Positions 1 through 8,370 of a DNA stretch of 49,469 nucleotides are shown here, piece by piece. The DNA is taken from contig JAFSJJ010000014.1 in NCBI GenBank assembly GCA_017439345.1, positions 1 through 49,469 of the forward strand, in the 5' to 3' direction. The notes beneath the pieces are model-generated. The model had not been told where the DNA came from, did no database searches, and saw only the letters and a list, made by a program, of their open reading frames with translations. The stretch's first letter is position 1, and every line of letters starts with the position of its first letter. The DNA comes from Synergistaceae bacterium (GTDB lineage Bacteria; Synergistota; Synergistia; Synergistales; Aminobacteriaceae). Made by a program: the position numbers and the translations under genes.

Positions 1-39
1 AGCGTTGATCCTGAGCCAGGATCAAACTCTCAGTAATAA
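1..39 (-). rRNA. rrs: 16S ribosomal RNA, 5' end only (partial)
   Basis: The reverse complement of the first 31 bases reads GAGAGTTTGATCCTGGCTCA and continues GGATCAACGCT, the universal 5' end of bacterial 16S rRNA (27F primer site). The mature 5' end is placed about 8 nt upstream of that motif by analogy with Bacillus, so the boundary is approximate. The rest of the rRNA operon lies off the left edge, as expected if an assembly broke at a multicopy rRNA operon. It is too short to place the organism. Confidence 0.95.
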
Positions 40-152
40 TTTCTGATTCTAGCTTTATAGTACTTTCGCTCAAATATTACACGCTGTATTCAATTGTCAA
101 ATAACCTTTTGCATCATCGCTGCTCTTGTGTATCTCGCAACGACAAGGAGAA

Positions 153-180
153 ATTATACACGCCTTTTTTTATTTTGCAA
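153..180 (-). promoter_or_regulatory. Probable rRNA operon promoter
   Basis: On the minus strand TTGCAA (175-180) is followed after 16 nt by a perfect TATAAT (153-158), about 115 nt upstream of the 16S 5' end and pointing into it. A second TTGACA at 95-100 (minus) lies closer to the 16S but has only poor -10 matches, so a second tandem promoter is possible but not shown. The flagellin stop is only 22 nt upstream of the -35 and I see no terminator hairpin between them, so some read-through from the flagellin gene into the rRNA is conceivable. Confidence 0.6.
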
Positions 181-202
181 GCGTTAATTTTTATTTTTTT
201 AT

Positions 203-3200
203 TTATTGCATTAAACTCATCACTGACTGAGGCAGATTATTAGCCTGAGCAAGCATTGACGTCCCTGATTGATTCAAGATTTGCAGCTTCACAAAATTCA
301 TCATTTCTAACGCCATATCAACATCACGAATCCTGCTCTCTGCATTGGTTAAATTCGCGCTCGTAGTCGTCAAATTCGCTATAGTGTGTTCAAGGGCGTT
401 ATTATATGCTCCGATTTTGGCTCTCTGAGTCGAGACTCGATTTATTGCCTGGTCAAGAATTCCGATTGAACGTGAGGCAGTTTCGCGGGTTAAAAGATTA
501 ACATTGTCGATTCCTAATGCAAAGCTCGATGTGTCGCCTAACTGAATAATAAAGTCCTCGCCCTTATTCGCTCCTGTCTGGAAGGTTACGGCATTGTCTT
601 TTAGGTGAATTACTGCTGAATAAGTATCATCACAGGACAAGATATAACGTTTTGTGTTCTCGTTCCATGAGGCTTGTACACCTGCTAATGAGTCAAATTC
701 AAGATCAATATTAGGTCCTATAGCTTCGTGCAGAATATTTCCGGTTAATTTAGCGTTTGACTTTATGACTTTACCTGAATGAGCCTCGTAAATACTTGCT
801 GTGTAACTGCTTTCACTAGACTCTTGAATCGTGTTGATACCCAGAGCCTTCAATAAATCTTCGTCGCCTGAGAAAGATAACTCGCCTGCCCTGCCGGGTA
901 TCACTGAGCGAATAATAAATGTCCCCGGTACAGTTTCAAGCCCCTGATTCTGAGCTTCTGTTACGAAACTCACGAACTTACTCGAATCAGTATATCTTAT
1001 CTGGCCTAAATCGTTTGCTATTGCGTCGTTAATTTTATCCCGAAGTTCGCCTATCGTATCACTTGAATAAATCGTTATTGAAGCAGTTTTTCCGTCACCC
1101 TGCATTATTTTTAGAGTCTGAGGACGCTGTAAAAGAAACACTCCTTCAGTGTTATAGAATTCAGAAACTTCACTGAGCTTGGTATCTTCGTCAGCAGTCT
1201 TGAATGATTCCGTAATTTCAGGGTCGTCCCTCAAAGCATCGAATTTCGCTAAAGCTGTGCCATTCTGAATTGTATTGCTGTTAGATGCAAGAACTACATC
1301 GCCCTCGTAAACTGTGCCGTCAAGAGAATTCAAATAGAAATTGCTGAATGTTAATGTTTTATTTGCCGTAGATTCTGCATTGAGCTGATATAACACAGGC
1401 TGATTCGTTACGTCTCCGCCCCAGTTCCGACTCCAGTTTGAGTCCTGAGTCCCTGAGATTTCAACAGTACGCTCTTCTCGGGAAAATCCTGAAGGAGTTA
1501 TGTTGTACACAAATTTATTGCCGACTGAGAAAGAACGTGCTGCACCTGAGGCAAGATTCATAGTAACAGCCGGGGCCGCTTTCTCGTTATCATAATCAAG
1601 ATAACCTGATAAGTTCAGACCGCTTAAAGCCGAAGCCACTCCCTCTTTGACTATTAAATTTTCACGGACTATGTGCTTCGTTACTGTGCCGTCTGTAGCC
1701 ATTAAGTTAGCAGTTGCCTTCAGAGTTACTGTGCCTGATGATGCATTTACATCCGTAACTTCAAGTAATATATTCGCGTTTGTAGTGAGTGCGCCTGATC
1801 CTGCATTAAGATTAAACAATCCCGATAAATCAGAACTGAATCCATATGAACCTGTAAGATTATATGAATTTGCAGTGTTTGGCGAGTCAAGAGTCTTCAC
1901 GGTGTAGCTTCCTGCAGGGAGACCGTTTGCTGTCATGGTATCAACGCCGTTTGCAGGGTAGACAGTGAGATTCTCAAGTTCATTGTCAAGACTAGGAGGA
2001 GGAGTAATGCTCACAGTTCGTGTGCTTTCTGCAAAATATGGGACGCTGCGTGTTACTTCGACTTCTCTCTCTTCGCGAATAGTACCGCCAATCATAAGCC
2101 TGTCAGGAACAGAATCGCGCAATTCCGGAGGGTCATCAGTATAAGTAACGCTGTCATTTTCACCTTGAGGAGCACTAATGCCGCTGCCTATTGCAGAAGT
2201 TCCGTCAGCCATGTAACCTGATGCGGTAATAGTAGCATTGCTGCTTATAGTGATTCTGCCGCTGTTGACTCCGTTGCCTCCGCCTATACCTGCTGCTCTT
2301 GCTCCGCTGGGTGATGATGTCGCTGTGATAGTTCCTCCGTTGATAGTAATGCTGTCTTCAACAACTGTGTAGGCTTCTGTACCGTCTCCGTGTCCTATTC
2401 CTGGTGCACATGATCCGCCGGTTGCCGTAATAATGCCGCCGTTAATAACTATATTTCCGCATCCGTCTCCGTCATTCGTCCTGTCGTGAGAGTCAGCTCC
2501 TCCGATTCCTGCCGCATAGTAGCCTCCTGTTGCAGTAATCGTGCCGCCGTTGATTGTGATATTGCCTGCTCGTCCGCTTGAAGCATAGCCTCCGCCGTCT
2601 CCATGACCGCCTATACCTGCTCCGTAAAATGCACCGCCTCCGCCTCTTGCTGTGAGCCTCCCTGAAGTTTGACCGTCACCGTCCGCGCTGGTTAAAGTCA
2701 GTGTCGCACCGTAGGGAACTTCAAGACCTGCTGCTGCTCCGTTGCTTATCAGTGAGTTATCGCCTGAGAGATATACGTTAGCTGTTGCTCCCGGCTCAAC
2801 TTTGAAGGCACATGCATTTGACATTGAACTGACATTAATATTTACGTCTGTCAGGAAAATATTAGCATTGACTCCGGCAGCTACCCGAATTCTATTCGTT
2901 GTCGCAGCGTTTCCCCTAGTTACAATATTATATGTTCCGTCCGCTGTTATAGTGAGTACTCCGTTTGAAAAGCTCATGCCGTCTCTAAGAGCATTTACTG
3001 CGTCAGACTGTTCTTGTGTGGCGTTCTCAGGAAGCCTTATCAGGTTGTCAACCGTCTGCGGATTATCATTGCTTTCACCGTTTAAGTATATCTTGAAAAG
3101 TTCTTCGTCTGCTTGAGTCTCGACAAGCTGAGTCTCTGTTTCTGTTACAGTGTTATATGCTATAGTTCTGACTGTCTCTGTAACGTTTTCAGGTTCGGGA

Positions 3201-3811
3201 CCGTCTTCTGTTTCAGTACTCCATGTAGTCATTATGTTGCTCTTTCGGACTTGAGGATTTCCCGGCTCTGTGTTGATGTCTATTCGGTAATTGCCCTCAG
3301 TTTTGATTTTCTGCCCGAATTGATCTATATGAGTCAAACCGCCCCTAATTCTTGCCTTAACGTTCAAATCACTCGATGCCCACAAAGCACCTGATGAACC
3401 GTCAAGAATACGCTTCTTGTTAAATTGAGTCGTGCCTGCTATTCTGTTAATCTGGTCTCTAAGCTCGTCAACTTCAAGCTGAATATACTGCCTGTCATTC
3501 GAAGTCAAAGAGTCATTGCTTGCCTGAACGGATAATTCACGCATTCTTTGTAATATAGAATTTACATCGCCGAGAGCACCTTCAGCAGTCTGCAAAAACG
3601 ATATGCCATCTTGAGCGTCCCGTAATGCAATATCAAGCCCCGTAATTTGAGAACGCATTTTTTCACTTATCGCAAAACCTGCCGCATCATCTGCCGCCGA
3701 GTTTATCCTAAGTCCTGTCGACAGCGCATTAATTGATTTCTGTAATGACTTATTCGTAGCGTTAAGAGATTTGAAAGCTGTAAGTGCCGGAAGATTATTA
3801 TTTATTCTCAT
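203..3811 (-). CDS. Giant flagellin with beta-helix/adhesin-like insert in the hypervariable region
   Basis: This 1202-residue protein has a classic flagellin D0/D1 N-terminus (about 1-145, starting MRINNNLPALTAFKSLN with LSTGLRINSAADDAAGFAIS) and a matching C-terminal D1/D0 (about 1110-1202, ending in SMLAQANNLPQSVMSLMQ). Those ends form the filament core after type III export. The middle is far larger than in ordinary 270-500 residue flagellins. Residues about 300-550 hold Gly-rich repeats of the pattern ITINGGTITATGG..AGIGGG (near 416, 451, 485 and 517), resembling right-handed beta-helix adhesin repeats. Thr/Glu-rich linkers and a flagellin-IN-like motif (TLKIMQGDGKTASITIYSSD, about 899-918) follow. 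The ATG at 3811 is chosen because AGGAGG lies 11 nt upstream; an in-frame TTG at 3901 has no ribosome site. Flagellin is certain; the role of the insert (surface-exposed binding or immune variation) is inferred. Confidence 0.93.
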   Translation of the reverse strand: MRINNNLPALTAFKSLNATNKSLQKSINALSTGLRINSAADDAAGFAISEKMRSQITGLDIALRDAQDGISFLQTAEGALGDVNSILQRMRELSVQASNDSLTSNDRQYIQLEVDELRDQINRIAGTTQFNKKRILDGSSGALWASSDLNVKARIRGGLTHIDQFGQKIKTEGNYRIDINTEPGNPQVRKSNIMTTWSTETEDGPEPENVTETVRTIAYNTVTETETQLVETQADEELFKIYLNGESNDNPQTVDNLIRLPENATQEQSDAVNALRDGMSFSNGVLTITADGTYNIVTRGNAATTNRIRVAAGVNANIFLTDVNINVSSMSNACAFKVEPGATANVYLSGDNSLISNGAAAGLEVPYGATLTLTSADGDGQTSGRLTARGGGGAFYGAGIGGHGDGGGYASSGRAGNITINGGTITATGGYYAAGIGGADSHDRTNDGDGCGNIVINGGIITATGGSCAPGIGHGDGTEAYTVVEDSITINGGTITATSSPSGARAAGIGGGNGVNSGRITISSNATITASGYMADGTSAIGSGISAPQGENDSVTYTDDPPELRDSVPDRLMIGGTIREEREVEVTRSVPYFAESTRTVSITPPPSLDNELENLTVYPANGVDTMTANGLPAGSYTVKTLDSPNTANSYNLTGSYGFSSDLSGLFNLNAGSGALTTNANILLEVTDVNASSGTVTLKATANLMATDGTVTKHIVRENLIVKEGVASALSGLNLSGYLDYDNEKAAPAVTMNLASGAARSFSVGNKFVYNITPSGFSREERTVEISGTQDSNWSRNWGGDVTNQPVLYQLNAESTANKTLTFSNFYLNSLDGTVYEGDVVLASNSNTIQNGTALAKFDALRDDPEITESFKTADEDTKLSEVSEFYNTEGVFLLQRPQTLKIMQGDGKTASITIYSSDTIGELRDKINDAIANDLGQIRYTDSSKFVSFVTEAQNQGLETVPGTFIIRSVIPGRAGELSFSGDEDLLKALGINTIQESSESSYTASIYEAHSGKVIKSNAKLTGNILHEAIGPNIDLEFDSLAGVQASWNENTKRYILSCDDTYSAVIHLKDNAVTFQTGANKGEDFIIQLGDTSSFALGIDNVNLLTRETASRSIGILDQAINRVSTQRAKIGAYNNALEHTIANLTTTSANLTNAESRIRDVDMALEMMNFVKLQILNQSGTSMLAQANNLPQSVMSLMQ

Positions 3812-3861
3812 GAGTAATAAGACCTCCTGCTGTGAAGGAAGTACATTAAGACATGAGCTAA

Positions 3862-3918
3862 TCAGCAGAGAGAAACTGCCCCTCCTCCCGTTATAATCCA
3901 AATTACGTAGAGCTTCAT
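3862..3918 (-). CDS. Possible 18-residue leader peptide upstream of flagellin
   Basis: The reading frame MKLYVIWIITGGGAVSLC starts at an ATG (3918) with AGGAGG 11 nt upstream and ends in TGA 50 nt before the flagellin start. The Shine-Dalgarno is as strong as that of the flagellin gene, suggesting that the leader mRNA is translated. No Trp, His or other amino-acid run suggests classical attenuation. It could be a translational coupling or leader element, or chance. I did not find a convincing sigma-28 or sigma-70 promoter in 3919-3994. Confidence 0.3.
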   Translation of the reverse strand: MKLYVIWIITGGGAVSLC

Positions 3919-3994
3919 CCTGAAAATTTCCTCCTAAAAAAATTTTTGTAATTATATATCATTCATTGTCGGAAGCAGAGAGAAAATCTTTTAA

Positions 3995-5341
3995 TCACGC
4001 AAATAATTTTCTCCTGACATAATAATATGCAATCATCGTTACTATTCCTGTTATAAGCCATGAGACAGGATACACGTTCATTAACATAGCGAAATCTTTA
4101 AAATATGCAAACACCGTGTAGACCCATACGATTCTCAAGACACAGCACCCAAGCAGCACTATAACAGAAGGCAGAGTTGAATAACCCATACCCCTTAACG
4201 CTCCGCCGGGAACCTCGTAAATATCGCACAGCCACAAGAATGCAACGGCGTGAACCATTCTGACTTCGGCATAATGCAAGACTTCAGGGTCAACTGTGTA
4301 GAGGCTCAAAATTTCAGTCTTCCAGATATAACATATTAGACATGCAATACCTGTACATACTAATCCTGCTGACGTTGTGAGATTAAAAACTTTTCTGCAC
4401 CTGTTGTAATCCCCTGCGCTGAAATTCTGTGAAGTGAAAGTTACTGCTGCCTGAGTGAACGCTCCGACAAAATAATATGTGATAAAGTCGAAATTTAACG
4501 CTGCTGCCGAACCTGCCGAAGCATACGAACCCAGAGAATTTATTGCAGCCTGAATAGTTACATTCGAGACAGCGAATAATACTCCCTGAAGACCTGCGGG
4601 AAGTCCGATCTTTATAATCTGAGTCAAATCGTTTTTTATTATGCACAAGTCTTTAAATCTGAACGTAAAAGGAGCTTCTTCTCTTATCAAGTAATACATA
4701 ATCATTAACGCGCTGATTACATTCGAGATTACTGTTGCGACTCCTACACCAACAACTCCGAGCTTGAAGACTATAACGAATATCATATTTAATATAACGT
4801 TAATTACTCCTCCAGCTGCAAGTGAAAATAAAGGCCGTTTGCTGTCCCCTTTGCTTCGTAATATTGCAGAACCGAAATTGTAGAGCATTATAAACGGCAT
4901 TCCCAGAAAATAAATCCTGAAATATACGACTGCGAGATCTAATATATCATCAGGGGTATTCATGAGGGTCAATAAAAATCTTGCGACACATATGCCACAT
5001 ACAAGCAATATAAAGCCGCTGATTACTGCAACACTTATCGAAGTATGAACAGCATCATGAATTTTCTGAGTCTCGTTCTTGCCGATGTACTTTGCTACGA
5101 TAACATTTGCACCGATTGAGAGACCGACAAAAAGATTTACCATTAAGTTAATTGCTGCTCCGTTGCTGCCTACTGCTGCCATAGCCTGATGACTGTCAAA
5201 GCGTCCGACAACTGCAACGTCTGCCGAGTTAAATAACTGCTGCAAGATCATGCTTATTGCAAGAGGAAGGGCAAATATTAATATCTTGTCGAGTAACGAA
5301 CCGTGAAGCATGTCTATATTATTGCTGTGTGAGTGTCTCAT
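3995..5341 (-). CDS. MATE family multidrug/toxin efflux transporter
   Basis: The protein has 448 residues, the usual length for MATE proteins, with about 12 hydrophobic segments in two pseudo-symmetric halves. The N-terminus (LPLAISMILQQLFNSADVAVVGRF) and the repeated pattern in the second half (IKIGLPAGLQGVLFAVSNVT) are typical of clostridial-type MatE domains. Such proteins export cationic drugs or metabolites across the inner membrane in exchange for Na+ or H+. The ATG at 5341 has GGAGA 11 nt upstream. It is codirectional with the NYN-LOTUS gene 22 nt upstream and may share its transcript. The substrate cannot be read from the sequence. Confidence 0.92.
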   Translation of the reverse strand: MRHSHSNNIDMLHGSLLDKILIFALPLAISMILQQLFNSADVAVVGRFDSHQAMAAVGSNGAAINLMVNLFVGLSIGANVIVAKYIGKNETQKIHDAVHTSISVAVISGFILLVCGICVARFLLTLMNTPDDILDLAVVYFRIYFLGMPFIMLYNFGSAILRSKGDSKRPLFSLAAGGVINVILNMIFVIVFKLGVVGVGVATVISNVISALMIMYYLIREEAPFTFRFKDLCIIKNDLTQIIKIGLPAGLQGVLFAVSNVTIQAAINSLGSYASAGSAAALNFDFITYYFVGAFTQAAVTFTSQNFSAGDYNRCRKVFNLTTSAGLVCTGIACLICYIWKTEILSLYTVDPEVLHYAEVRMVHAVAFLWLCDIYEVPGGALRGMGYSTLPSVIVLLGCCVLRIVWVYTVFAYFKDFAMLMNVYPVSWLITGIVTMIAYYYVRRKLFA

Positions 5342-5363
5342 GTGAATTATTTCTCCGTAATTA

Positions 5364-6116
5364 TTACTGCTTGTTTCTGACGTATGTATGTGTGTTATCT
5401 TTTCTTATCTCGAATATATCAGGGAATTTCTCAACGAACCTGCTTAATTTGCTGCAACCGTAAGCCTTGATTGTAAAACCTGTTATATACTTGGGAAGAG
5501 TGCTGCCGAGTTCTGACAGACTGACCCATTCTTTATCTCTAAATACTGTATCAAATATTTGGTCTATATTGTTCTTGAGCTTGCGTTTGAGTTTCATAAC
5601 TTCAGGGCTTTCTGTTTCTTGCTGCAGTTGTTCTGATTTAGATTTCGAGTCTGTCTTGGCCTCTGATTCGGGTTTTACATCGTTATACTTTGCATCAAGA
5701 TACTTGAATTCCTCACAGGCTCTCTTTAATGATTCAGGAGTCTGTTCTTTTCCCATGCCTAAGACGAACATTCCGGCTTCTCGTAAACGTATAGCAAGTT
5801 TCGTGAAATCGCTGTCCGATGTAACAAGACAAAAGCCTTCTACATTATTAGCATGTAATATATCTATAGCGTCTATTATCAATGCAGAGTCAGAAGCATT
5901 CTTGCCCTTAGTGTAATTAAGCTGCAAGACCGGAGTCATTGCGTATTGAAGTATTTGCTGCTCCCATCCTGTAATTGCGCTTATGTTGCCGTAAACTCTT
6001 TTATATGTCGCCAGCCCGTATGGTGCAAGCTCGTTGAATATAATATCTATGTATGTTGAACTTGTGTTCTCTGCGTCAATCAATAAAGCAATTCGTCTCT
6101 GGTCATTAGCCGGCAT
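5364..6116 (-). CDS. NYN-domain RNase-like protein with C-terminal LOTUS/OST-HTH domain
   Basis: The 250-residue protein starts with a NYN (PIN-like) fold, about residues 7-145. Acidic residues expected for metal binding are seen at D14 (ALLIDAENT), D76 (KNASDSALIID) and D101/D103 (TSDSDFTKLA). A charged linker (about 150-175) leads to a winged-helix OST-HTH/LOTUS module (about 178-248, LKNNIDQIFDTVFRDKEWVS to the end). LabA-like bacterial NYN-LOTUS proteins are predicted RNA-binding endoribonucleases; the target here is unknown. The start is supported by AAGGAGA about 7 nt before the ATG. It lies directly upstream of the MATE gene on the same strand. Confidence 0.85.
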   Translation of the reverse strand: MPANDQRRIALLIDAENTSSTYIDIIFNELAPYGLATYKRVYGNISAITGWEQQILQYAMTPVLQLNYTKGKNASDSALIIDAIDILHANNVEGFCLVTSDSDFTKLAIRLREAGMFVLGMGKEQTPESLKRACEEFKYLDAKYNDVKPESEAKTDSKSKSEQLQQETESPEVMKLKRKLKNNIDQIFDTVFRDKEWVSLSELGSTLPKYITGFTIKAYGCSKLSRFVEKFPDIFEIRKDNTHTYVRNKQ

Positions 6117-6150
6117 GATTATTTCTCCTTGTCAGTGATTATTTAATCAG

Positions 6151-6179
6151 AGTGTAGACCCTGTAAATTAAAATTGCAA
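6151..6179 (-). promoter_or_regulatory. Candidate promoter of the NYN-LOTUS gene
   Basis: On the minus strand TTGCAA (6174-6179) and TACACT (6151-6156) are separated by 17 nt and end about 35 nt before the ATG. The match is 5/6 and 4/6, so this is plausible but not strong. The divergent intergenic region 6117-6427 otherwise holds the Rpn promoter and no gene that I can support. Confidence 0.4.
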
Positions 6180-6332
6180 TGTTCAAGATATAGTCAATGC
6201 ACTTATTTTGTTATGTAGTGCGGGCCTCATTTTCTTTTACGTACCTGCTGAGGGAAAGGCGGGAAGGGTTATTATTATATTTAACTACGTCAGCTGTAAC
6301 AGTAAGATAACAAAAAGGCTCATGCTATGTTA

Positions 6333-6360
6333 TTGCCTCAAAAAATTTTTATATTATAAT
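6333..6360 (+). promoter_or_regulatory. Candidate promoter of the Rpn gene
   Basis: TTGCCT (6333-6338), a 16-nt spacer and a perfect TATAAT (6355-6360) lie about 65 nt before the Rpn start codon on the plus strand. It is followed by an AT-rich leader with AAGGAG at 6408-6413. Confidence 0.55.
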
Positions 6361-6427
6361 TTTTCTCATTCACAGTTTTTCAACAACATAATAAAAAATT
6401 TATCTCGAAGGAGTTTTGCGGATTCTC

Positions 6428-7489
6428 ATGACCGGCAAAAAAAGTAAATCTGAGTCTGAAGCTGTTATCACAAATCACGTAGACGAACAGACAGAGTTAT
6501 TATTTGACTATGATGAACTCTGGAAAGATTTTATTGCTGAGTTCTGGCGCGAGATACTCGAAAAATTCATTCCGGATTTATACGCTAAGGCAGATTTGAA
6601 TCATGAACCTGAATTTCTTGACAAAGAACTTCACGAGATTACTTCAGCACTTGAACCCGAAGGCAGCACTTCACATAAAAGATACGTTGATGAGCTGATA
6701 AAAATTTTCCTGCAAGACGGCAGCGATGAATGGGTATTGCTTCACATAGAGATTCAGGGCAAGGACGGAGAAAATATTTCACTGCGAATGTTCAGATATT
6801 ATTGCTTGATATTTATACGTTATTCAAAAAATCCTGCAGCTCTGGCAATTCTCACAGCTAAGAGACCTAAACGCGAGGGTGAACCGGGAATTTACAAATC
6901 AGAAGTTTTCGGGACCTCAATCGAGTATAAATATAATCTCGTTAAAGCATATGCCCTCAGTGATGAAGAGTTGACATCAGGGAACAACGTAGTTGATTTA
7001 TTCATATATTCGACAAAGATAGCAGCAAAGTACCGCAAATCCAGAAAGAAAAAATTAGGGTACATGAAGACAATTTTGCAGCTTCTTCACGATAAGGGCT
7101 TCACTAACAGACAAAGCATGATGTTCATTATGTTTCTTGAACGTGTTATGAGGCTTGGCGAAGAAAAATATGTGCTCGAATTTGACAACGAAGTCAAGAA
7201 AATTTTTCATGAAGGTGATGAACGCATGAGACGTAAGACAGTTACAGAGACAATTTACGAGTCCGGTATCGCTGAAGGTCGCACTCAAGGTTTCAATCAA
7301 GGTATCAATCAAGGCATCACTCAAGGCATTACTCAAGGTATAAGTCAAGGTATCAATGAAAGCCGCCGTGAAACATCGTTTAACTTGATAAAGCTCGGAT
7401 TGCTTAGTGATGAGCAAATCGCAGGAGTCACAAATCAGACTCTTGAAGACATAAAGAATTTACGGATTGAACTTAACAGCACAAAATAA
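6428..7489 (+). CDS. Rpn family PD-(D/E)XK recombination-promoting nuclease / putative transposase
   Basis: The roughly 353-residue protein belongs to the Rpn (PDDEXK transposase-like) family. The nuclease core shows the family's acidic signature in KRYVDELIKIFLQDG and the strand LLHIEIQGKDG followed by the R.FRYY helix (about residues 85-145). The C-terminus carries a run of Q-G-I/T repeats encoded by six 12-bp tandem units. E. coli Rpn proteins are DNA endonucleases with antiphage activity. The start is uncertain: AAGGAG (6408-6413) is 14 nt from the ATG at 6428, 7 nt from an in-frame ATT, and only 2 nt from an in-frame TTG at 6416. A second in-frame start with its own ribosome site lies at 7226. 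Confidence 0.88.
   Translation: MTGKKSKSESEAVITNHVDEQTELLFDYDELWKDFIAEFWREILEKFIPDLYAKADLNHEPEFLDKELHEITSALEPEGSTSHKRYVDELIKIFLQDGSDEWVLLHIEIQGKDGENISLRMFRYYCLIFIRYSKNPAALAILTAKRPKREGEPGIYKSEVFGTSIEYKYNLVKAYALSDEELTSGNNVVDLFIYSTKIAAKYRKSRKKKLGYMKTILQLLHDKGFTNRQSMMFIMFLERVMRLGEEKYVLEFDNEVKKIFHEGDERMRRKTVTETIYESGIAEGRTQGFNQGINQGITQGITQGISQGINESRRETSFNLIKLGLLSDEQIAGVTNQTLEDIKNLRIELNSTK
7226..7489 (+). CDS. Candidate internally initiated Rpn C-terminal product (RpnS-like antitoxin)
   Basis: Within the Rpn gene an in-frame ATG (7226) is preceded by AAGGTG with an 8-nt spacer and would give an 87-residue protein holding only the C-terminal repeat region and tail. In enterobacterial rpn genes the C-terminal part is also made from an internal start as a small antitoxin (RpnS) that inhibits the full nuclease (established for E. 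coli). That this gene does the same is inference from the spacing and ribosome site; no expression evidence exists here. Confidence 0.4.
   Translation: MRRKTVTETIYESGIAEGRTQGFNQGINQGITQGITQGISQGINESRRETSFNLIKLGLLSDEQIAGVTNQTLEDIKNLRIELNSTK
7281..7352 (+). repeat. Six-copy 12-bp in-frame tandem repeat
   Basis: Six imperfect 12-bp units of consensus ryActCAAGGya (for example TCAATCAAGGCA) encode the QG-rich repeats near the Rpn C-terminus. Because the unit is a multiple of three, copy-number change would alter protein length without a frameshift. Confidence 0.85.
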
Positions 7490-7518
7490 ATTATTATTAT
7501 TTAAGGAGGCATACAATC

Positions 7519-8346
7519 TTGAAGTTAATATTTCTCGACATTGACGGCACACTCACTAAACCAGGCGAAAACATTCCCCCTCAGAGTGCAATAGACGCTG
7601 TTAATCAGGCTCGCTCTAACGGACACAAAATTTTTCTATGCACAGGCAGAAATCCCGACATGCTAAGGCCATTGCTCAAATATAATTTTGACGGCTTTAT
7701 CTCATGTGCAGGCGGTTATGTTGCTGTAGGCGAGGGCTTCAAAGACGTGTTATACGACCACCCTATGACTAACGAACAAAGAGACATCGCTCTTAAATCT
7801 CTTCACGACAACGGAGTCTTCTGCACTATCGAAGCTGAGGGAGGCTCATGGGGCGATGAAAATTTAGGGGACTTCTTAAGCACTCAAGGTGAAGGCAACA
7901 GCGAAATTGAACGATGGCGAAAGGCTCTATCTGCAAACTTGGGAATAAAGCCAATGAGTCAATATGACGGCAGCCCTATCTATAAAGTCGTAATTATGTG
8001 TCTTGAAATGTCGCAGTTAGACGAGGCAAAAAGATTATTAGGCGGTGAATTTAATTTCGTAGTTCAAGAAGTCAAAGCTCCCAGCTGTATTAACGGCGAA
8101 ATCTTCAGCAAAGAATTCGACAAAGGAAAAGGCGTAAAAATTATCTGCGAAAAATTCTGTGTACCTGTCAGCGAGTCTATAGGCTTCGGGGACAGCATGA
8201 ACGATTTAGAAATGATACAGACAGTCGGTACAAGCGTCTGTATGGCAAACGGTGCGGAGGCTCTCAAGAAACTTGCTGACATAGTTTGTCCGTCAGTAAG
8301 TGATGACGGGCTTGCTAAGGCGTTTGCTGATTTACATTTAATTTAA
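7519..8346 (+). CDS. Cof-type HAD family sugar-phosphate phosphatase
   Basis: The 275-residue protein has HAD motif I at the N-terminus (FLDIDGT, nucleophile D7 and acid/base D9), motif II near LCTGR, and motif IV (GFGDSMNDLEM) near the C-terminus, with a type IIB cap between. These cytosolic enzymes dephosphorylate sugar phosphates or similar metabolites. The start is TTG at 7519, fixed by AAGGAGG 9 nt upstream; no ATG is available nearby. The PTS gene begins 24 nt downstream, so the pair probably forms an operon in which the phosphatase acts on, or detoxifies, a sugar phosphate made by the transporter. Confidence 0.9.
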   Translation: MKLIFLDIDGTLTKPGENIPPQSAIDAVNQARSNGHKIFLCTGRNPDMLRPLLKYNFDGFISCAGGYVAVGEGFKDVLYDHPMTNEQRDIALKSLHDNGVFCTIEAEGGSWGDENLGDFLSTQGEGNSEIERWRKALSANLGIKPMSQYDGSPIYKVVIMCLEMSQLDEAKRLLGGEFNFVVQEVKAPSCINGEIFSKEFDKGKGVKIICEKFCVPVSESIGFGDSMNDLEMIQTVGTSVCMANGAEALKKLADIVCPSVSDDGLAKAFADLHLI

Positions 8347-8370
8347 TATTTAATTCAGGAGGTCATTTTT

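Noticed and set aside
2160..2910. Possible CRISPR-like repeat array
   Set aside because: The repeats are imperfect, in-frame protein repeats with no constant direct repeat or spacers and no cas genes.
1647..3394. Open frames on the plus strand across the flagellin gene
   Set aside because: They mirror the repetitive coding sequence on the other strand, lack ribosome sites and show no domain features.
3812..3901. Longer flagellin N-terminus from an in-frame TTG at 3901
   Set aside because: It adds 30 residues unlike any flagellin before the universal MRINNN start, which has its own AGGAGG site.
6208..6447. 79-codon frame upstream of the Rpn gene
   Set aside because: It covers the promoter and leader, has no ribosome site and resembles AT-rich chance coding.
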